Assembly: GCF_018205975.1 (NCBI RefSeq)
Contig: NZ_CP073577.1
Location: 3,224,001 to 3,288,000, forward strand
Direction of reading: 5' to 3'
DNA from: Erythrobacter sp. JK5
GTDB taxonomy: Bacteria; Pseudomonadota; Alphaproteobacteria; Sphingomonadales; Sphingomonadaceae
Length of the DNA: 64,000 nucleotides
Part shown: positions 26,893-36,409 of the stretch, piece after piece
Layout of the letters: the number at the start of each line of letters is the position of its first letter
How positions within the stretch are numbered: position 1 is the stretch's first letter
Made by a program: the position numbers and the translations under genes
The notes under the pieces: model-generated
What the model saw: the letters and a program-made list of their open reading frames with translations, nothing else
Database searches by the model: none
Told to the model about the DNA's origin: nothing

Positions 26893-27986
26893 TCCTCCGT
26901 CCGGATCAGCACCGTCTCACCCACCAGCAAGAACAGGAAGAACGGTGCCCAGGCAGCGAGGAAGGGCGGGTATCCACCGAAACTGCCCATCGCCAACGCG
27001 GCATTGTCGATCACGAAATAGGCAAAGCCCAGTGCCATCCCGATAATTGCCCGCACGAACAGCTGGCCCGAGCGTGCGAGACCGAAGGCGGCAACCGAGC
27101 CGAGCAACGGCATCAGCAACGCCGAAAGCGGACCGGAAATCCGGTGCCACCATTTGGCGCGCATTTCGGTCGTGCGGCGTCCGACCGCATCGAATGCGTC
27201 GATCGTCTCGCCCAGTTCGAAGAAGGATTGCGAATCCGGATCGACCGATTGCAGATCGATCCGTTCGGGTGTCAGCATTTCGCCGACCACCAGCGTTTCC
27301 AGCTGTTCGGTTTCGGCACTGCCGACATCGAACCGCACCGGCTCGGCCAGTCGCCAGCCGGGCGCAGCGTATGTCGCCTCGCTCGCCCGCACCTGCTCAC
27401 GGATTATCCCGCCCGGTCCGCGCAGGTACCAGGTGACATTGCGGAGCCTGATGGCCTCGCCCGAGCCGACTAGCGATGCGGCGGTCAGGATATTCTCCCC
27501 ATCGGTCAGATAGACGTTGGCTCGCACACCGGTCTCTTGCGGGATCGCGCCGTAATCGACCGCTTCCCACGCCTTGAGCGTCGCATTCGCCCGGGTCACG
27601 ACGCGCTCGTTGAAGCCGAAGCTGAGCAGCGCGACCACGACGGATGTCAGCAGCAGCGGGGCGAGCACCTGGTGCGCGGACAGCCCCGCGGCCTTCATCG
27701 CTACGACCTCGCTGTTCTGGTTGAGCGTTACCAGTGCGATCAGCGTCGCCAGAAGTACCGAATAGGGCAGGAACCGGGCGATCAGCTGCGGGATGCGCAG
27801 GCTTGCATATTTGATGATTTCAGCTTGGCCATTGCCTGCCGGCTCCAGAATCTTTCCGGTTTCCCCGAGCAGATCGAGTGCCAGTAGCACCAGCACCAGC
27901 ATCACCAGCACCGCCAGGATGCGCACGACGAACATCTTCGCGAGGTAAAGGGTCAGCGTGCGCGAGGGAAAGAAGTCGAGCTGCAT
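26889..27986 (-). CDS. lptG: LPS export ABC transporter permease LptG
   Basis: 365 residues of the YjgP/YjgQ family. Three N-terminal membrane spans, a periplasmic jellyroll domain (~residues 100-270) and three C-terminal spans ('GPLSALLMPLLGSVAAFGLARSG', 'AIIGMALGFAYFVIDN'). With LptF and the LptB ATPase (not in the window) it pulls lipopolysaccharide from the inner membrane onto the Lpt bridge. Assigned G rather than F because it is second in the pair. Confidence 0.9.
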   Translation of the reverse strand: MQLDFFPSRTLTLYLAKMFVVRILAVLVMLVLVLLALDLLGETGKILEPAGNGQAEIIKYASLRIPQLIARFLPYSVLLATLIALVTLNQNSEVVAMKAAGLSAHQVLAPLLLTSVVVALLSFGFNERVVTRANATLKAWEAVDYGAIPQETGVRANVYLTDGENILTAASLVGSGEAIRLRNVTWYLRGPGGIIREQVRASEATYAAPGWRLAEPVRFDVGSAETEQLETLVVGEMLTPERIDLQSVDPDSQSFFELGETIDAFDAVGRRTTEMRAKWWHRISGPLSALLMPLLGSVAAFGLARSGQLFVRAIIGMALGFAYFVIDNAALAMGSFGGYPPFLAAWAPFFLFLLVGETVLIRTEE

Positions 27987-28004
27987 GGTCGGGTGTCGCC
28001 GGGC

Positions 28005-29249
28005 CTATTCCGCCGGGCTCATCTGCGCGTCGCCTGGAGCCGCGATCGAAGGCCGCGGCGAATTGCGCTTGAACAGTTTTCCGATGCGCTTGGTGAGCTT
28101 GGCGAACACGGTCTCGAGCGCCCCGATCGCCTGCCCGCCGGGCACAAAGGCGACACGGTAATACATCCACACGATCAGCGCTGCGAACAGTGCGAAGGGG
28201 CCCCACAATGCAAGGATCGGATCGACCCGGCCGAGCGAGGCGATGTCTTCCCCGTACTGATTGACCTTGTGATAGGCGACCACCATCACGATCGAAACGA
28301 ACACGCCGAGCGCACTGGTCGATCGCTTGGGCGGGATGGCAAGCGATACGGCGAGCAGCGGCATCAGCAGCATCATCACGATCTCGACCAGCCTGAAATT
28401 GAAGCTCGCCTGGCTCGCGTCGCGCTGTTCGGCATCGCTGCCGTCGCTCCAGCCGATGCGGAGCAATTCGGGCAAGATGTATTCGCGCGTGGCATCGCCG
28501 CGGGCGCGGAATTGCTCGATCGCGGGCAGATCGATCGGCAGATCGTGCCGACTGAACGACAGCACGCGCGGGGTCTCGCTGCCGGTGTCCTGCACGATGG
28601 TGCCTTCGCTGAGCCGCAGGATGATCGTGTCGGGATCGTCGCTGGTCGCAAGGAACGAGCCTTCGCGCGCGCTGATCGAGAGCACCTGCCCTTTCGAGTT
28701 CGCAACGCGTGCGAAAATGCCGATGAGCTTGCGCCCGTCATCTTCGCTTTCCTCGATCCTCAGCGCCATCCGGTCGGCGAGGGTGGTGAATTCGCCGACC
28801 TTGATCGACGCACCGAGCGCGCCCGAACGCAGCTCGTATTCCATCTGTTCGTAATAATAGCGGCTGACCGGCTGAATGTAGAACACCAGCGCGACGTTAA
28901 CCGCCATCAGGACCAGCGTAATCGCGTAGGGCAGGCGCAACAGGCGCCCGTAAGACAGGCCGACCGCGCGCATCACGTCGAGCTCGCTCGAGGTCGCGAG
29001 CTTGCGGAAGGCGAGCAGTATGCCGAGCAGCAGGCCTAGCGGGATCGCGAGGCTGGCATATTCGGGGATCAGCGCGCCGAGCATCTTGAACACGACATCG
29101 ATCGGACCGCCTTCGACCGCGACGAAATCGAACAATCGCAGCATCTTGTCGAGCAGCAGCAGCGAAGCGGCGAGCGCAAACACCCCGAGCATCGGGAAGA
29201 TCACCAGCCGGAATATGTACCGGTCAATGCTGGGGATGAAGCTTGTCAC
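28005..29249 (-). CDS. lptF: LPS export ABC transporter permease LptF
   Basis: 414 residues of the same family as its downstream partner, 18 bp away. 'SIDRYIFRLVIFPMLGVFALAASLLLLDKML' is the first span; the 'LMRAVGLSYGRLL'-like coupling-helix region that contacts LptB appears as 'DVMRAVGLSYGRLLRLP'. A ~40-residue charged tail follows the last span. First gene of the lptF-lptG-GNAT transcript. Confidence 0.9.
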   Translation of the reverse strand: MTSFIPSIDRYIFRLVIFPMLGVFALAASLLLLDKMLRLFDFVAVEGGPIDVVFKMLGALIPEYASLAIPLGLLLGILLAFRKLATSSELDVMRAVGLSYGRLLRLPYAITLVLMAVNVALVFYIQPVSRYYYEQMEYELRSGALGASIKVGEFTTLADRMALRIEESEDDGRKLIGIFARVANSKGQVLSISAREGSFLATSDDPDTIILRLSEGTIVQDTGSETPRVLSFSRHDLPIDLPAIEQFRARGDATREYILPELLRIGWSDGSDAEQRDASQASFNFRLVEIVMMLLMPLLAVSLAIPPKRSTSALGVFVSIVMVVAYHKVNQYGEDIASLGRVDPILALWGPFALFAALIVWMYYRVAFVPGGQAIGALETVFAKLTKRIGKLFKRNSPRPSIAAPGDAQMSPAE

Positions 29250-29355
29250 GGGATCAGCATTCGGCCTTGGTCTGAACTGGGTCGCGCCGCGCCATAGCGT
29301 GAATTTGACGCGCGGTCATGGGGTGATGTGGGCGCGGCTGTTGACCGTGCCTGAA

Positions 29356-29865
29356 CTACCAGAAGCGGCTGCCCGGGACCCCCTTGAACGGGCCGGCTTC
29401 ATACCGGCTGATCCAGCCGCCGTAGAATCCGCCCGGCTGCGGGGTGATTGCCTCGCCATCGATCAGGCACCGGTCGAACGGTTCCGGGTAGAATGCAAGG
29501 CAATCCTTGATCGCCGCAAAAGCGGGCGTCGGATCGGGGTACGACCACGCAGCCGCTTCGATCCGTTCGCCGTCGATCATGACGTCCCAGTAGCGCGCCT
29601 GCCCCTTCCATTCGCAGATCGTGCGACGCGAATTGGGCTGCAGATGATCCATCGCGATGTCGGACTGCGGAATGTAATAGGTCGGCGGATGGCTGGTTTC
29701 GAGCGTTCGCCATGCCGCACGACTGTCCACCAGTGTGCGGCCCCGGTGAATGATCTGGAGGTGCCGGTCGGTCGGCTCGGCGATGGCAGGGCGGGGGTAG
29801 TCCCACACGCTTTCCTGTCCCGGTCCGACCGGATCGGGTTCGGGATGGCCGGCAAACAGGCTCAC
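29356..29865 (-). CDS. DUF427 domain protein
   Basis: 169 residues matching DUF427: '[24 protein letters not shown]', '[14 protein letters not shown]', '[23 protein letters not shown]'. The family is widespread and small; no activity is established. Its start overlaps the clpS stop by four bases. Confidence 0.9.
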   Translation of the reverse strand: MSLFAGHPEPDPVGPGQESVWDYPRPAIAEPTDRHLQIIHRGRTLVDSRAAWRTLETSHPPTYYIPQSDIAMDHLQPNSRRTICEWKGQARYWDVMIDGERIEAAAWSYPDPTPAFAAIKDCLAFYPEPFDRCLIDGEAITPQPGGFYGGWISRYEAGPFKGVPGSRFW

Positions 29866-30251
29866 GCCTTTTCAAGCGTGCATTGCAGCGGGTGCTGGTT
29901 CTGCCGCGCGAAGTCCATCACCTGGTTCACCTTGGTCTCGGCAACCTCGTAGGGGAAGATCCCGCACACGCCGACGCCCTTCTGGTGGACATGCAGCATC
30001 ACCCGCGTCGCCTGTTCGAGGTCCATGCCGAAGAACCGCTTGAGCACCATCACCACGAATTCCATCGGGGTGTAGTCATCATTGAGCATCAGCACCTTGT
30101 ACTGGCTCGGCTTCTTGGGCTTGGTGCGGGTCTTGGTCGCGACACCGGTCTGGCTGTCGCCGTCCTTGTCCTCGTCATCGCCCGCACCCGTGACAGGCAC
30201 GAGCGTGAGTTCGGGCGCGTTCGGCGCGGTCGGGATCGGGGCGAAGGCCAT
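29862..30251 (-). CDS. clpS: ATP-dependent Clp protease adaptor ClpS
   Basis: 129 residues: a disordered ~50-residue N-terminal arm that feeds into ClpA, then the ClpS fold. The N-degron pocket motif is '[20 protein letters not shown]' followed by '[25 protein letters not shown]'. It delivers proteins with bulky N-terminal residues to ClpAP. I chose ATG 30251 (MAFAPIP); the upstream extension to 30389 has no family similarity. Confidence 0.94.
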   Translation of the reverse strand: MAFAPIPTAPNAPELTLVPVTGAGDDEDKDGDSQTGVATKTRTKPKKPSQYKVLMLNDDYTPMEFVVMVLKRFFGMDLEQATRVMLHVHQKGVGVCGIFPYEVAETKVNQVMDFARQNQHPLQCTLEKA

Positions 30252-30357
30252 CGCGGCTCCATTATGGGACTCGTTTGCGCAATCGCAAGATGTGTCGGCA
30301 GGCCATACGACCCACGGGATTAACAACTCCTCGGCGTGGCGGTTGTTTCGGATGAAC

Positions 30358-30395
30358 GAAAAAGGCCGGACGGACCTGTTCTGGTCCATCCGGCC
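30358..30395 (-). terminator. Rho-independent terminator of the phasin gene
   Basis: GGCCGGA-c-GGACC (30364-30376) pairs with GGTCC-a-TCCGGCC (30383-30395); on the minus strand the stem is followed by TTTTT. It lies ~75 bp after the phasin stop. The rest of the 220-bp gap between clpS and the phasin holds no gene. Confidence 0.85.
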
Positions 30396-30471
30396 CTGCG
30401 CCGCATGGGCGCGGTTTCATAAACCGGGATTGGGGAGAGAGAGGAGAGGCCCGGTTCAGAAATTCAGATGC

Positions 30472-31290
30472 TTACGCAGCCTTCGAAACCTTCTCGGCAG
30501 CGACGCTGACGCGGTTCGAAATCGGGGCGAACGCTTCGTTGTAAAGCTTGACCCAGGCTTCGGTACGCTTCGAGCCGTAGGACACGACCGCGTCGAAGTT
30601 GCGGCGAGCCAGTTCGCCCTGGAGCTGCATGAGCTCGGTCGGCGACTTGATGGAAGCCATCTTCTTGGCGTCCTCGGTGACGGTTTCGACCACGGTCTTG
30701 CCGGTTTCGACGTTGTCCTTCACGAGTTCCTGCGCACCGGCGAAGAAGATCTTACCGCTGGCAACGACGGCTTCGACGTTGGCCTTGTTGAACTCGTTTG
30801 CTTCGGCGGCGAATTCGCCAGCCTTGGCGTAGGCCGTCTTCACGCGCTCTTGCACGTCGGCAGCCATTTCCTTGGCGGTGGCGGTGATGTCGGTGTTCTT
30901 GGCAGTAGCCATGATGGTATCCTTGAGCTTGATGACGGGGTTCGTCTGGTTGGCGGGCTTGGCCGCGGCCTTCTTGGGGGCGGCCTTCTTCTTCGCCATG
31001 GCCGGGGCTTTCTTAGCAGCCGGCTTCTTGGCGGGGGTCTTCTTGACGGCGGCTTTGGCCGGAGCTTTCTTCGCCGCGGCCTTCTTTTTAAGCGGAGCCT
31101 TCTTGGCAGCCGGCTTCTTTGCCGGAGCGGCGACCGCCTTCTTGACGACGCCCGCCTTGGGGGCGGGCTTCGGTTGGCCGGCCTCTACCGCTTCGGCGAC
31201 CTTGGCAGCGCTCGCGGTCTTCGCGGCAGCTTCCTCGTAAGCCTTTTCGGCAGCGGCATCGATTTTCGATTGGGTGTTGGCGTCAGCCAT
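30472..31290 (-). CDS. phasin with histone H1-like Lys/Ala-rich N-terminus
   Basis: 272 residues. Residues ~40-115 are a repetitive, strongly basic AAKKAP/PAKK region like bacterial H1-like (AlgP/Hc1) tails. Residues ~125-270 are a helical phasin domain ('ERVKTAYAKAGEFAAEANEFNKANVEAVVASGKIFFAGAQ', 'LMQLQGELARRNFDAVVSYG'). Phasins coat polyhydroxyalkanoate granules; the basic part could tether granules to DNA, as PhaM/PhaF-type proteins do. It is downstream of phaC on the same strand and has its own promoter region with TGC-N3-GCA sites. Confidence 0.88.
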   Translation of the reverse strand: MADANTQSKIDAAAEKAYEEAAAKTASAAKVAEAVEAGQPKPAPKAGVVKKAVAAPAKKPAAKKAPLKKKAAAKKAPAKAAVKKTPAKKPAAKKAPAMAKKKAAPKKAAAKPANQTNPVIKLKDTIMATAKNTDITATAKEMAADVQERVKTAYAKAGEFAAEANEFNKANVEAVVASGKIFFAGAQELVKDNVETGKTVVETVTEDAKKMASIKSPTELMQLQGELARRNFDAVVSYGSKRTEAWVKLYNEAFAPISNRVSVAAEKVSKAA

Positions 31291-31307
31291 AAAATCCTCG
31301 CTTCATG

Positions 31308-31370
31308 TTGCAGTGCACAAAATAAGCATTGCAAGTGCGAAGTCAAGGGTTTTTTGTGCAGTGCACAAAA
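31308..31370. promoter_or_regulatory. paired TGC-N3-GCA operator sites upstream of the phasin gene
   Basis: TGCAGTGCACAAAA occurs twice as a direct repeat, at 31309-31322 and 31357-31370, 48 bp apart. The second copy is inside the near-palindrome TTGTGC-AGT-GCACAA (31354-31368). TGC-rich inverted motifs are the known type of binding site for the PHA regulator PhaR, which represses phasin genes. Assignment to PhaR is inference. Confidence 0.55.
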
Positions 31371-31419
31371 ATGGACAAACGCCTGATTAAACAGAGAAAA
31401 TTCCTGTTCCGACCGTTCG

Positions 31420-33348
31420 TCATCGCGTTTTCACGTACCGACCCGGCGCGTCTTCGATCACGGAATCGCCTCTTCCACCCGGCTTGCGCTTGCCGGTTGC
31501 AGGGACGCGCGCGGAATCCTGCCGCTCGAGCCAGCCGAGCCAGTGCGGCCACCAGCTGCCGGGATGTTCCGTGGCGCTTTCGATATAGGCCTCCAGCGAG
31601 AAAGCATCGCTGTCGCCGACCCAGTACTGGTACTTGTTCGCGGCGGGCGGGTTCACCACGCCGGCGATATGTCCCGACCCCGCGAGCAGGAATTCGACCG
31701 GCCCGGAGAAATGTTCGGTCGCGCGCCAGACGCTTTCGGCCGGGGCGATATGATCCTCGCGCCCCGCCTGGATGAAGCATGGCGTTTCGATTTTCGTCAG
31801 GTCGATAGGCGTCCCGTCGGCAGACAGCGCATCGGGCACCACCAGCTTGTTGTCGCGATAGAGATCGCGCAGGTAATCGTTGTGCCATCTGGCGGGCAGG
31901 TTGGTGACGTCGCCGTTCCAGTGCAGCAGGTCGAAGGCGGGGTAGTCTTCGCCCAGCAGGTAATTGTTGACGACGTAGTTCCAGATCAGGTCCTTCCCGC
32001 GCAGCGCGTTGAAGGTAGCGGCGAGATAACGCCCGTCGAGATAGCCCTTGGGCGATAGCTGGCCGATCATCTCCAGCTGGCTGTCGTCGATGAAATGCCT
32101 GAGCTCGCCGCTCTTCTCGAAATCGACCTGCGCGGTGAAGAAGGTCGCCGACTTGACCTTGTCCGCCTCGCCGCGCCGGGCGAGTATCGCCAGCGTCGCC
32201 GCCAGCGTCGTCCCGGCGACGCAATACCCGATGGTATGGACATGAGGCACCCTGAGCCGTTCGCGCACATGGTCGATCGCCCCGATCTGGGCGCGAATGT
32301 AATCGTCCCATACTATGTCCGCCATGCTCTCGTCGGCGGATTTCCAACTGACCACGAATACCGTGAGGCCCTGGTCCACCGCCCACTTGATGAAGCTTTT
32401 CTTCGGGGTCAGATCGAGGATGTAGAAGCGGTTGATCCACGGCGGAAAGATCACCAGCGGCACCTCGAACACGTCCTTGGTCGAAGGCGAGTATTGCACC
32501 AGCTGGTAGAGCGGGGTCTCGTGCACCACCTTGCCCGGCGTCGCGGCCAGGTTTTCGCCGAGAGTGAAAGCGTCGGTGTCGGTGTGGGTGAGCTGCCCGC
32601 GTTTCAGATCCGCGATCAGGTGCTGCATGCCACGCACCAGGTTCTGCCCACGGGTTTCGATCGTGCGCTTCATCACCACCGGGTTGGTGAGCAGGAAATT
32701 GTCGGGACTCATCGCTTCGGCGAGCGCGCTGACCGCGAATTCGAGCTGCTTGCGCTTCTCCTTGTCGAGCCCGCCCATCGCCTTGACCGATTGCTGAAAG
32801 TATTCGGTCAGCATCAGATAGGTCTGGTGCAACAGCGCAAATGCCGGGTGCTCGCGCCAGGCCGGGTCGGCGAAACGACGGTCCTCGCGCGGCAGTTCCG
32901 GCGCGTCCTCTCCGGAGGGCTTATCGAGGTATCGCCCGAGCACATTCTGCCACAATTGCAGCGATTCCTGTGCCAACCGCGTCGGAGCGGAAAACGCATC
33001 GACCGGCAATTGCTTGAGCATGCCCTGCGAAATCGTCAACCATTGCGCCGGATCGAACAGGTTGGCGTCCTGTGTCGCCTTGTCCGCAGCCCTGGTTGTC
33101 TGGAGCGCAGCGAATTCGAGCCACATCTGCTGCAGCTGGGTGCCAGCCTTGGCCCATTCCGCCATGTCACCGGGGCCGATCATCGATCCAAAGAGGCCCG
33201 CAGTAGCCCCGTCTTCGCCGGGTCGCGCGGCGGCGGAACCTGGCAAGGACCGGGCAAACATCTCGCGCATCGTCTCCCCTTGGACGTCGAACAAGGCGCG
33301 AAACGGCTGCATCGCGTCAGATGCGAAAGTGTCGTCTTTATCGGCCAT
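31420..33348 (-). CDS. phaC: class I poly(3-hydroxyalkanoate) synthase
   Basis: 642 residues: an N-terminal PhaC_N domain followed by an alpha/beta hydrolase catalytic domain. The nucleophile is the Cys of the lipase-like box 'GYCVAGT' (~residue 360); the catalytic Asp is near 'IDLTKIETPCFIQAGREDHI' and the His is in 'GSGHIAGVVNPP'. The enzyme polymerises hydroxyacyl-CoA on granule surfaces. The C-terminus has the 'SWWPHWLGWL' motif common in class I enzymes. A phasin gene follows. Confidence 0.95.
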   Translation of the reverse strand: MADKDDTFASDAMQPFRALFDVQGETMREMFARSLPGSAAARPGEDGATAGLFGSMIGPGDMAEWAKAGTQLQQMWLEFAALQTTRAADKATQDANLFDPAQWLTISQGMLKQLPVDAFSAPTRLAQESLQLWQNVLGRYLDKPSGEDAPELPREDRRFADPAWREHPAFALLHQTYLMLTEYFQQSVKAMGGLDKEKRKQLEFAVSALAEAMSPDNFLLTNPVVMKRTIETRGQNLVRGMQHLIADLKRGQLTHTDTDAFTLGENLAATPGKVVHETPLYQLVQYSPSTKDVFEVPLVIFPPWINRFYILDLTPKKSFIKWAVDQGLTVFVVSWKSADESMADIVWDDYIRAQIGAIDHVRERLRVPHVHTIGYCVAGTTLAATLAILARRGEADKVKSATFFTAQVDFEKSGELRHFIDDSQLEMIGQLSPKGYLDGRYLAATFNALRGKDLIWNYVVNNYLLGEDYPAFDLLHWNGDVTNLPARWHNDYLRDLYRDNKLVVPDALSADGTPIDLTKIETPCFIQAGREDHIAPAESVWRATEHFSGPVEFLLAGSGHIAGVVNPPAANKYQYWVGDSDAFSLEAYIESATEHPGSWWPHWLGWLERQDSARVPATGKRKPGGRGDSVIEDAPGRYVKTR

Positions 33349-33545
33349 GGCGAACTCAATTCTCCCGAAGCAGGATCGTGATTGTGGCGAAGCGAGCGAC
33401 CGCGCCGACGCCGTCCTAGCGAAAAGCCGGCCGCACTTCGACCCGTTTCAGGCGATCTCGACCGTTGCAGGTTCACGCCTTGGACCCTAGACTGATCGTT
33501 GCGTTCGCCATCATCATGATTGCGCGGACCGGGGCAGGGAAGGCA

Positions 33546-34744
33546 ATGAACGACCAATTCTATCGGATGAAGCGGCTTCCGCCCTATGTCATCGCGGAAG
33601 TGAACGCGATGCGCCATGCCGCTCGTCAAGCCGGCCAGGACATTATCGATCTCGGCATGGGCAACCCCGATCAGCCGCCTCCGCAGCACGTGATCGACAA
33701 ACTGTGCGAAGTCGCGCGCAAGCCCGACGCTCACGGCTATTCGCAGTCCAAGGGTATTCCCGGCCTGCGCCGGGCGCAGGCGAATTATTACGGGCGCCGG
33801 TTCGGGGTCGATCTCGACCCGGAAACCGAAGTCGTCGTCACCATGGGATCGAAAGAGGGGCTGGCCAGCCTTGCCACAGCGATAACCGCGCCCGGAGACG
33901 TGATCCTGGCGCCGAATCCCTCCTACCCGATCCACACCTTCGGGTTCATCATCGCCGGGGCCACAATCCGCTCGGTCCCGACGACGCCCGACGAGCGGTA
34001 TTGGCGCTCGCTTGAAAGTGCGATGAATTTCACCGTTCCGAGGCCCAGTGTTCTGGTGGTGAGCTACCCGTCGAACCCTACGGCCGAAACCGTCGATCTC
34101 GCCTTTTACGAGCGGCTGGTCGCATGGGCGCGCGACAATGGCGTGTGGCTGCTGTCCGACCTGGCCTATTCCGAACTGTATTATGATGGTAACCCGACCC
34201 CGTCGATCATGCAGGTTGACGGAGCGAAGGATGTGGCGGTCGAATTCACCAGCATGAGCAAGACCTATTCCATGGCCGGATGGCGCATGGGCTTCGCGGT
34301 CGGCAACCGCAAACTGATTGCCGCGCTCACACGGGTCAAATCCTACCTCGATTACGGCGCCTTCACTCCCATCCAGGCCGCCGCCTGCGCCGCGCTCAAC
34401 GGGCCGCAGGACATTGTCGAAACCAACCGCGAGCTGTACCGCAAGCGGCGCGACGTGCTGGTCGAGGCGTTTGGGCGCGCCGGATGGGACATCCCCTCGC
34501 CAGCAGCTTCGATGTTCGCGTGGGCTCCCTTGCCCCCGCGTTGGCGGAGATGGGAAGCTTGGAGTTCTCGAAGCAGTTGCTGACCGAGGCACAGGTCGCG
34601 GTCGCCCCGGGTGTCGGCTATGGGGAAGAGGGAGAAGGCTTTGTCCGGATCGCGATGGTCGAGAACGAACAGAGGCTGCGGCAGGCGGCGCGCAACGTGA
34701 AGCGTTACCTGACGTCGCTGGGAGTGAACAGCTCCGCCGCATGA
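33546..34744 (+). pseudogene. PLP-dependent class I aminotransferase (AlaC/DapL-like), frameshifted
   Basis: Two frames together give ~400 residues of a fold-type I aminotransferase. The N-terminal 'YVIAEVNAMRHAARQAGQDIIDLGMGNPDQPPP' is typical of the AlaC/LL-diaminopimelate-aminotransferase-like group, with 'NPSYPIHT' and the PLP Lys in '[15 protein letters not shown]' (~residue 238). The frame breaks in the C-run at 34533-34537 (five C; a sixth restores '[20 protein letters not shown]'). The second part then continues to the family's normal C-terminus '[23 protein letters not shown]'. A sequencing error is likely; otherwise the last ~70 residues are lost. Confidence 0.8.
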
Positions 34745-34847
34745 TACCAGCCGCTGCGAGCCAGCGCCGTTGTCGGCGCGGTTTCGGAGCCATACAGATG
34801 GTAAAGCGTTAGTGATGAGTACCGAAAAGACAACTTAGGAGGAAGAG

Positions 34848-35459
34848 ATGCCGCGCGCGGCCCAGCGGTCGCTGACCGAACGTCAGCGCGCTGTGATGGA
34901 GCGAATCGATCGGCGCGTACCGATCAAGTTGATCGCGCAGGACCTTGGCGTGTCCGAGACGCGAATCAACCAGCATATCCGTGCGCTGAAGGATATCTAC
35001 GAAGCCGGCAGCCTGGGCGATCTGGTCGAAAGATACCGGGCCGCGAGGGGCCCGGAAAAACCCTTACTAGGCGCAGAGTCCGCCAATATAACCAAGAACT
35101 TCGAGCGCAACGGGGCTTCCGGCAAGGGCTTCAGCGAACCTGCATATAGCAAAAATCAGGTCCCCCAACCGGCGCTGGTCGGAAATAACGGTGGCCGGGT
35201 CGACCAGGGCCAGCTCGTGATGAGCGATGTCTTGCCCCTCATCGAACAGGCGCCCTGGCTGCGCCCCGGTGAGCCCAGGGTCGTCCCCGGGGTGCTCGAT
35301 GGCGAACACGCCGTCCTGTTCCGCCTCGCGGCCATCGTGGGCATCGCTTTCGGCATCCTGTCGGCGGTGGTGCTGACGGTCACCGCAGGTGTCGCATTGA
35401 GCGAAGCGATGGATGGCAGGGCGCAGATCCCCGAAGAAAACACTCAGCCCACCGTTTGA
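34848..35459 (+). CDS. LuxR/GerE-type HTH protein with C-terminal membrane anchor
   Basis: 203 residues. An N-terminal GerE-like helix-turn-helix (~5-60: 'LTERQRAVMERIDRRVPIKLIAQDLGVSETRINQHIRALKDIY') is followed by a long unstructured linker and one transmembrane helix ('AVLFRLAAIVGIAFGILSAVVLTVTAGVAL', ~residues 155-184). The DNA-binding domain would therefore be tethered to the inner membrane. An AGGAGGAA ribosome-binding site precedes the ATG. First of five closely spaced plus-strand genes. Ligand and targets unknown. Confidence 0.75.
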   Translation: MPRAAQRSLTERQRAVMERIDRRVPIKLIAQDLGVSETRINQHIRALKDIYEAGSLGDLVERYRAARGPEKPLLGAESANITKNFERNGASGKGFSEPAYSKNQVPQPALVGNNGGRVDQGQLVMSDVLPLIEQAPWLRPGEPRVVPGVLDGEHAVLFRLAAIVGIAFGILSAVVLTVTAGVALSEAMDGRAQIPEENTQPTV

Positions 35460-35484
35460 GCGCGGTCGGGCTCGGAGAAACACT

Positions 35485-35835
35485 GTGACCGACCGCATCC
35501 TCAACGACGCCTACAACCTCAAGAAGCTGATTCGCGAAGCCGAAGCGCTGGCCGACGAATCGATGATCGCCTTTGCCCGGCTCAAGCAGGCGATGCTCGC
35601 CGCGCGCCAGAATCCGGGCGTCGAAGTCCACACCGGGCAGCGTGCCCTGATGCGCCTCAACCAGGCCGAAACACAGGCGATGGCGATGTCGACCAGCCTG
35701 CTGCGCGTGCATGACGAGCTGAGCCAGGTGGCGCGCGAGAAGATGGGTGGCGACACTGGTGTGCCGACCGAGATTCCGGAGAATGCCACGCTGGACAGCG
35801 AAACCGCCGAATTCTCAGCCGAAATGGCCGGTTAG
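35485..35835 (+). CDS. hypothetical small helical protein
   Basis: 116 residues starting at GTG 35485, 25 bp after the HTH gene. Predominantly helical ('DAYNLKKLIREAEALADESMIAFARLKQAMLAARQ', 'GQRALMRLNQAETQAMAMSTSLLRVHDELSQVAREKM'), probably coiled-coil, with an acidic C-terminus. No family recognised. Spacing suggests co-expression with its neighbours. Confidence 0.6.
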   Translation: MTDRILNDAYNLKKLIREAEALADESMIAFARLKQAMLAARQNPGVEVHTGQRALMRLNQAETQAMAMSTSLLRVHDELSQVAREKMGGDTGVPTEIPENATLDSETAEFSAEMAG

Positions 35836-35849
35836 GTCTCCCGACCTCA

Positions 35850-36362
35850 ATGTTCGAACTGTTCGTTGAATATCGCGACGTAGCTCAATGGCTTATCAGC
35901 ATTGTGCTGGGGTTTGCCATGTTCAGATGGGGCAGCGCTCCAGAACGGTTCGTCGCGGCTGTGTTTGTCGGGCTGTTCACCCTACCCATCATCGTCTTCG
36001 AAGTCATTTTAGGGATCCCCCTGCTGTACGCGGCAGGGGGACTCTATTACGCATCGATAGACATCGTCGCTGCGATTGCCTTCACCGTTATCGCCGTAAA
36101 CGCCAATCGCAATTACACATTGTGGATTGCCGGCTTCCAGCTTGTGGCGATGTCGGCCCACGGCGTCCGCTTCGTCACCGAAGCGGTCACGCCGCTGGCG
36201 CATGCGGTGATGGTCATCGGTCCGTCCTATTTCCAGCTTGCGCTGATGGCTGTCGGCCTCTTCCGCCACGTAAGTCGCAGCAAGCGCTACGGCGAGTATC
36301 GCGACTGGCGTGTGCCGCGGCGCGAGATCAAGCTCGCCATGGTTGCTGGCGGAGAGGGTTGA
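35850..36362 (+). CDS. hypothetical integral membrane protein
   Basis: 170 residues with four or five predicted spans ('WLISIVLGFAMFRWG', 'FVAAVFVGLFTLPIIVFEVILGIPLLYAAGG', 'IDIVAAIAFTVIAVNA', 'VMVIGPSYFQLALMAVGLF') and a basic C-terminal tail facing the cytoplasm. No family recognised. It starts 14 bp after the previous gene, so it belongs to the same transcript. Confidence 0.65.
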   Translation: MFELFVEYRDVAQWLISIVLGFAMFRWGSAPERFVAAVFVGLFTLPIIVFEVILGIPLLYAAGGLYYASIDIVAAIAFTVIAVNANRNYTLWIAGFQLVAMSAHGVRFVTEAVTPLAHAVMVIGPSYFQLALMAVGLFRHVSRSKRYGEYRDWRVPRREIKLAMVAGGEG

Positions 36363-36409
36363 CCGATGCAGCGCTTCACACCTGCCGATAACCTCAAGGG
36401 TGCTATGCA

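Noticed and set aside
31350..31420. Possible small gene between phasin and phaC
   Set aside because: Only operator repeats and promoter-like AT-rich sequence; no frame with a ribosome-binding site.
34786..34810. GGAGC-N16-CGTT before the LuxR-type HTH gene, like a sigma-EcfG promoter
   Set aside because: The -35 deviates at its most conserved A; a single near-match is too weak to call.
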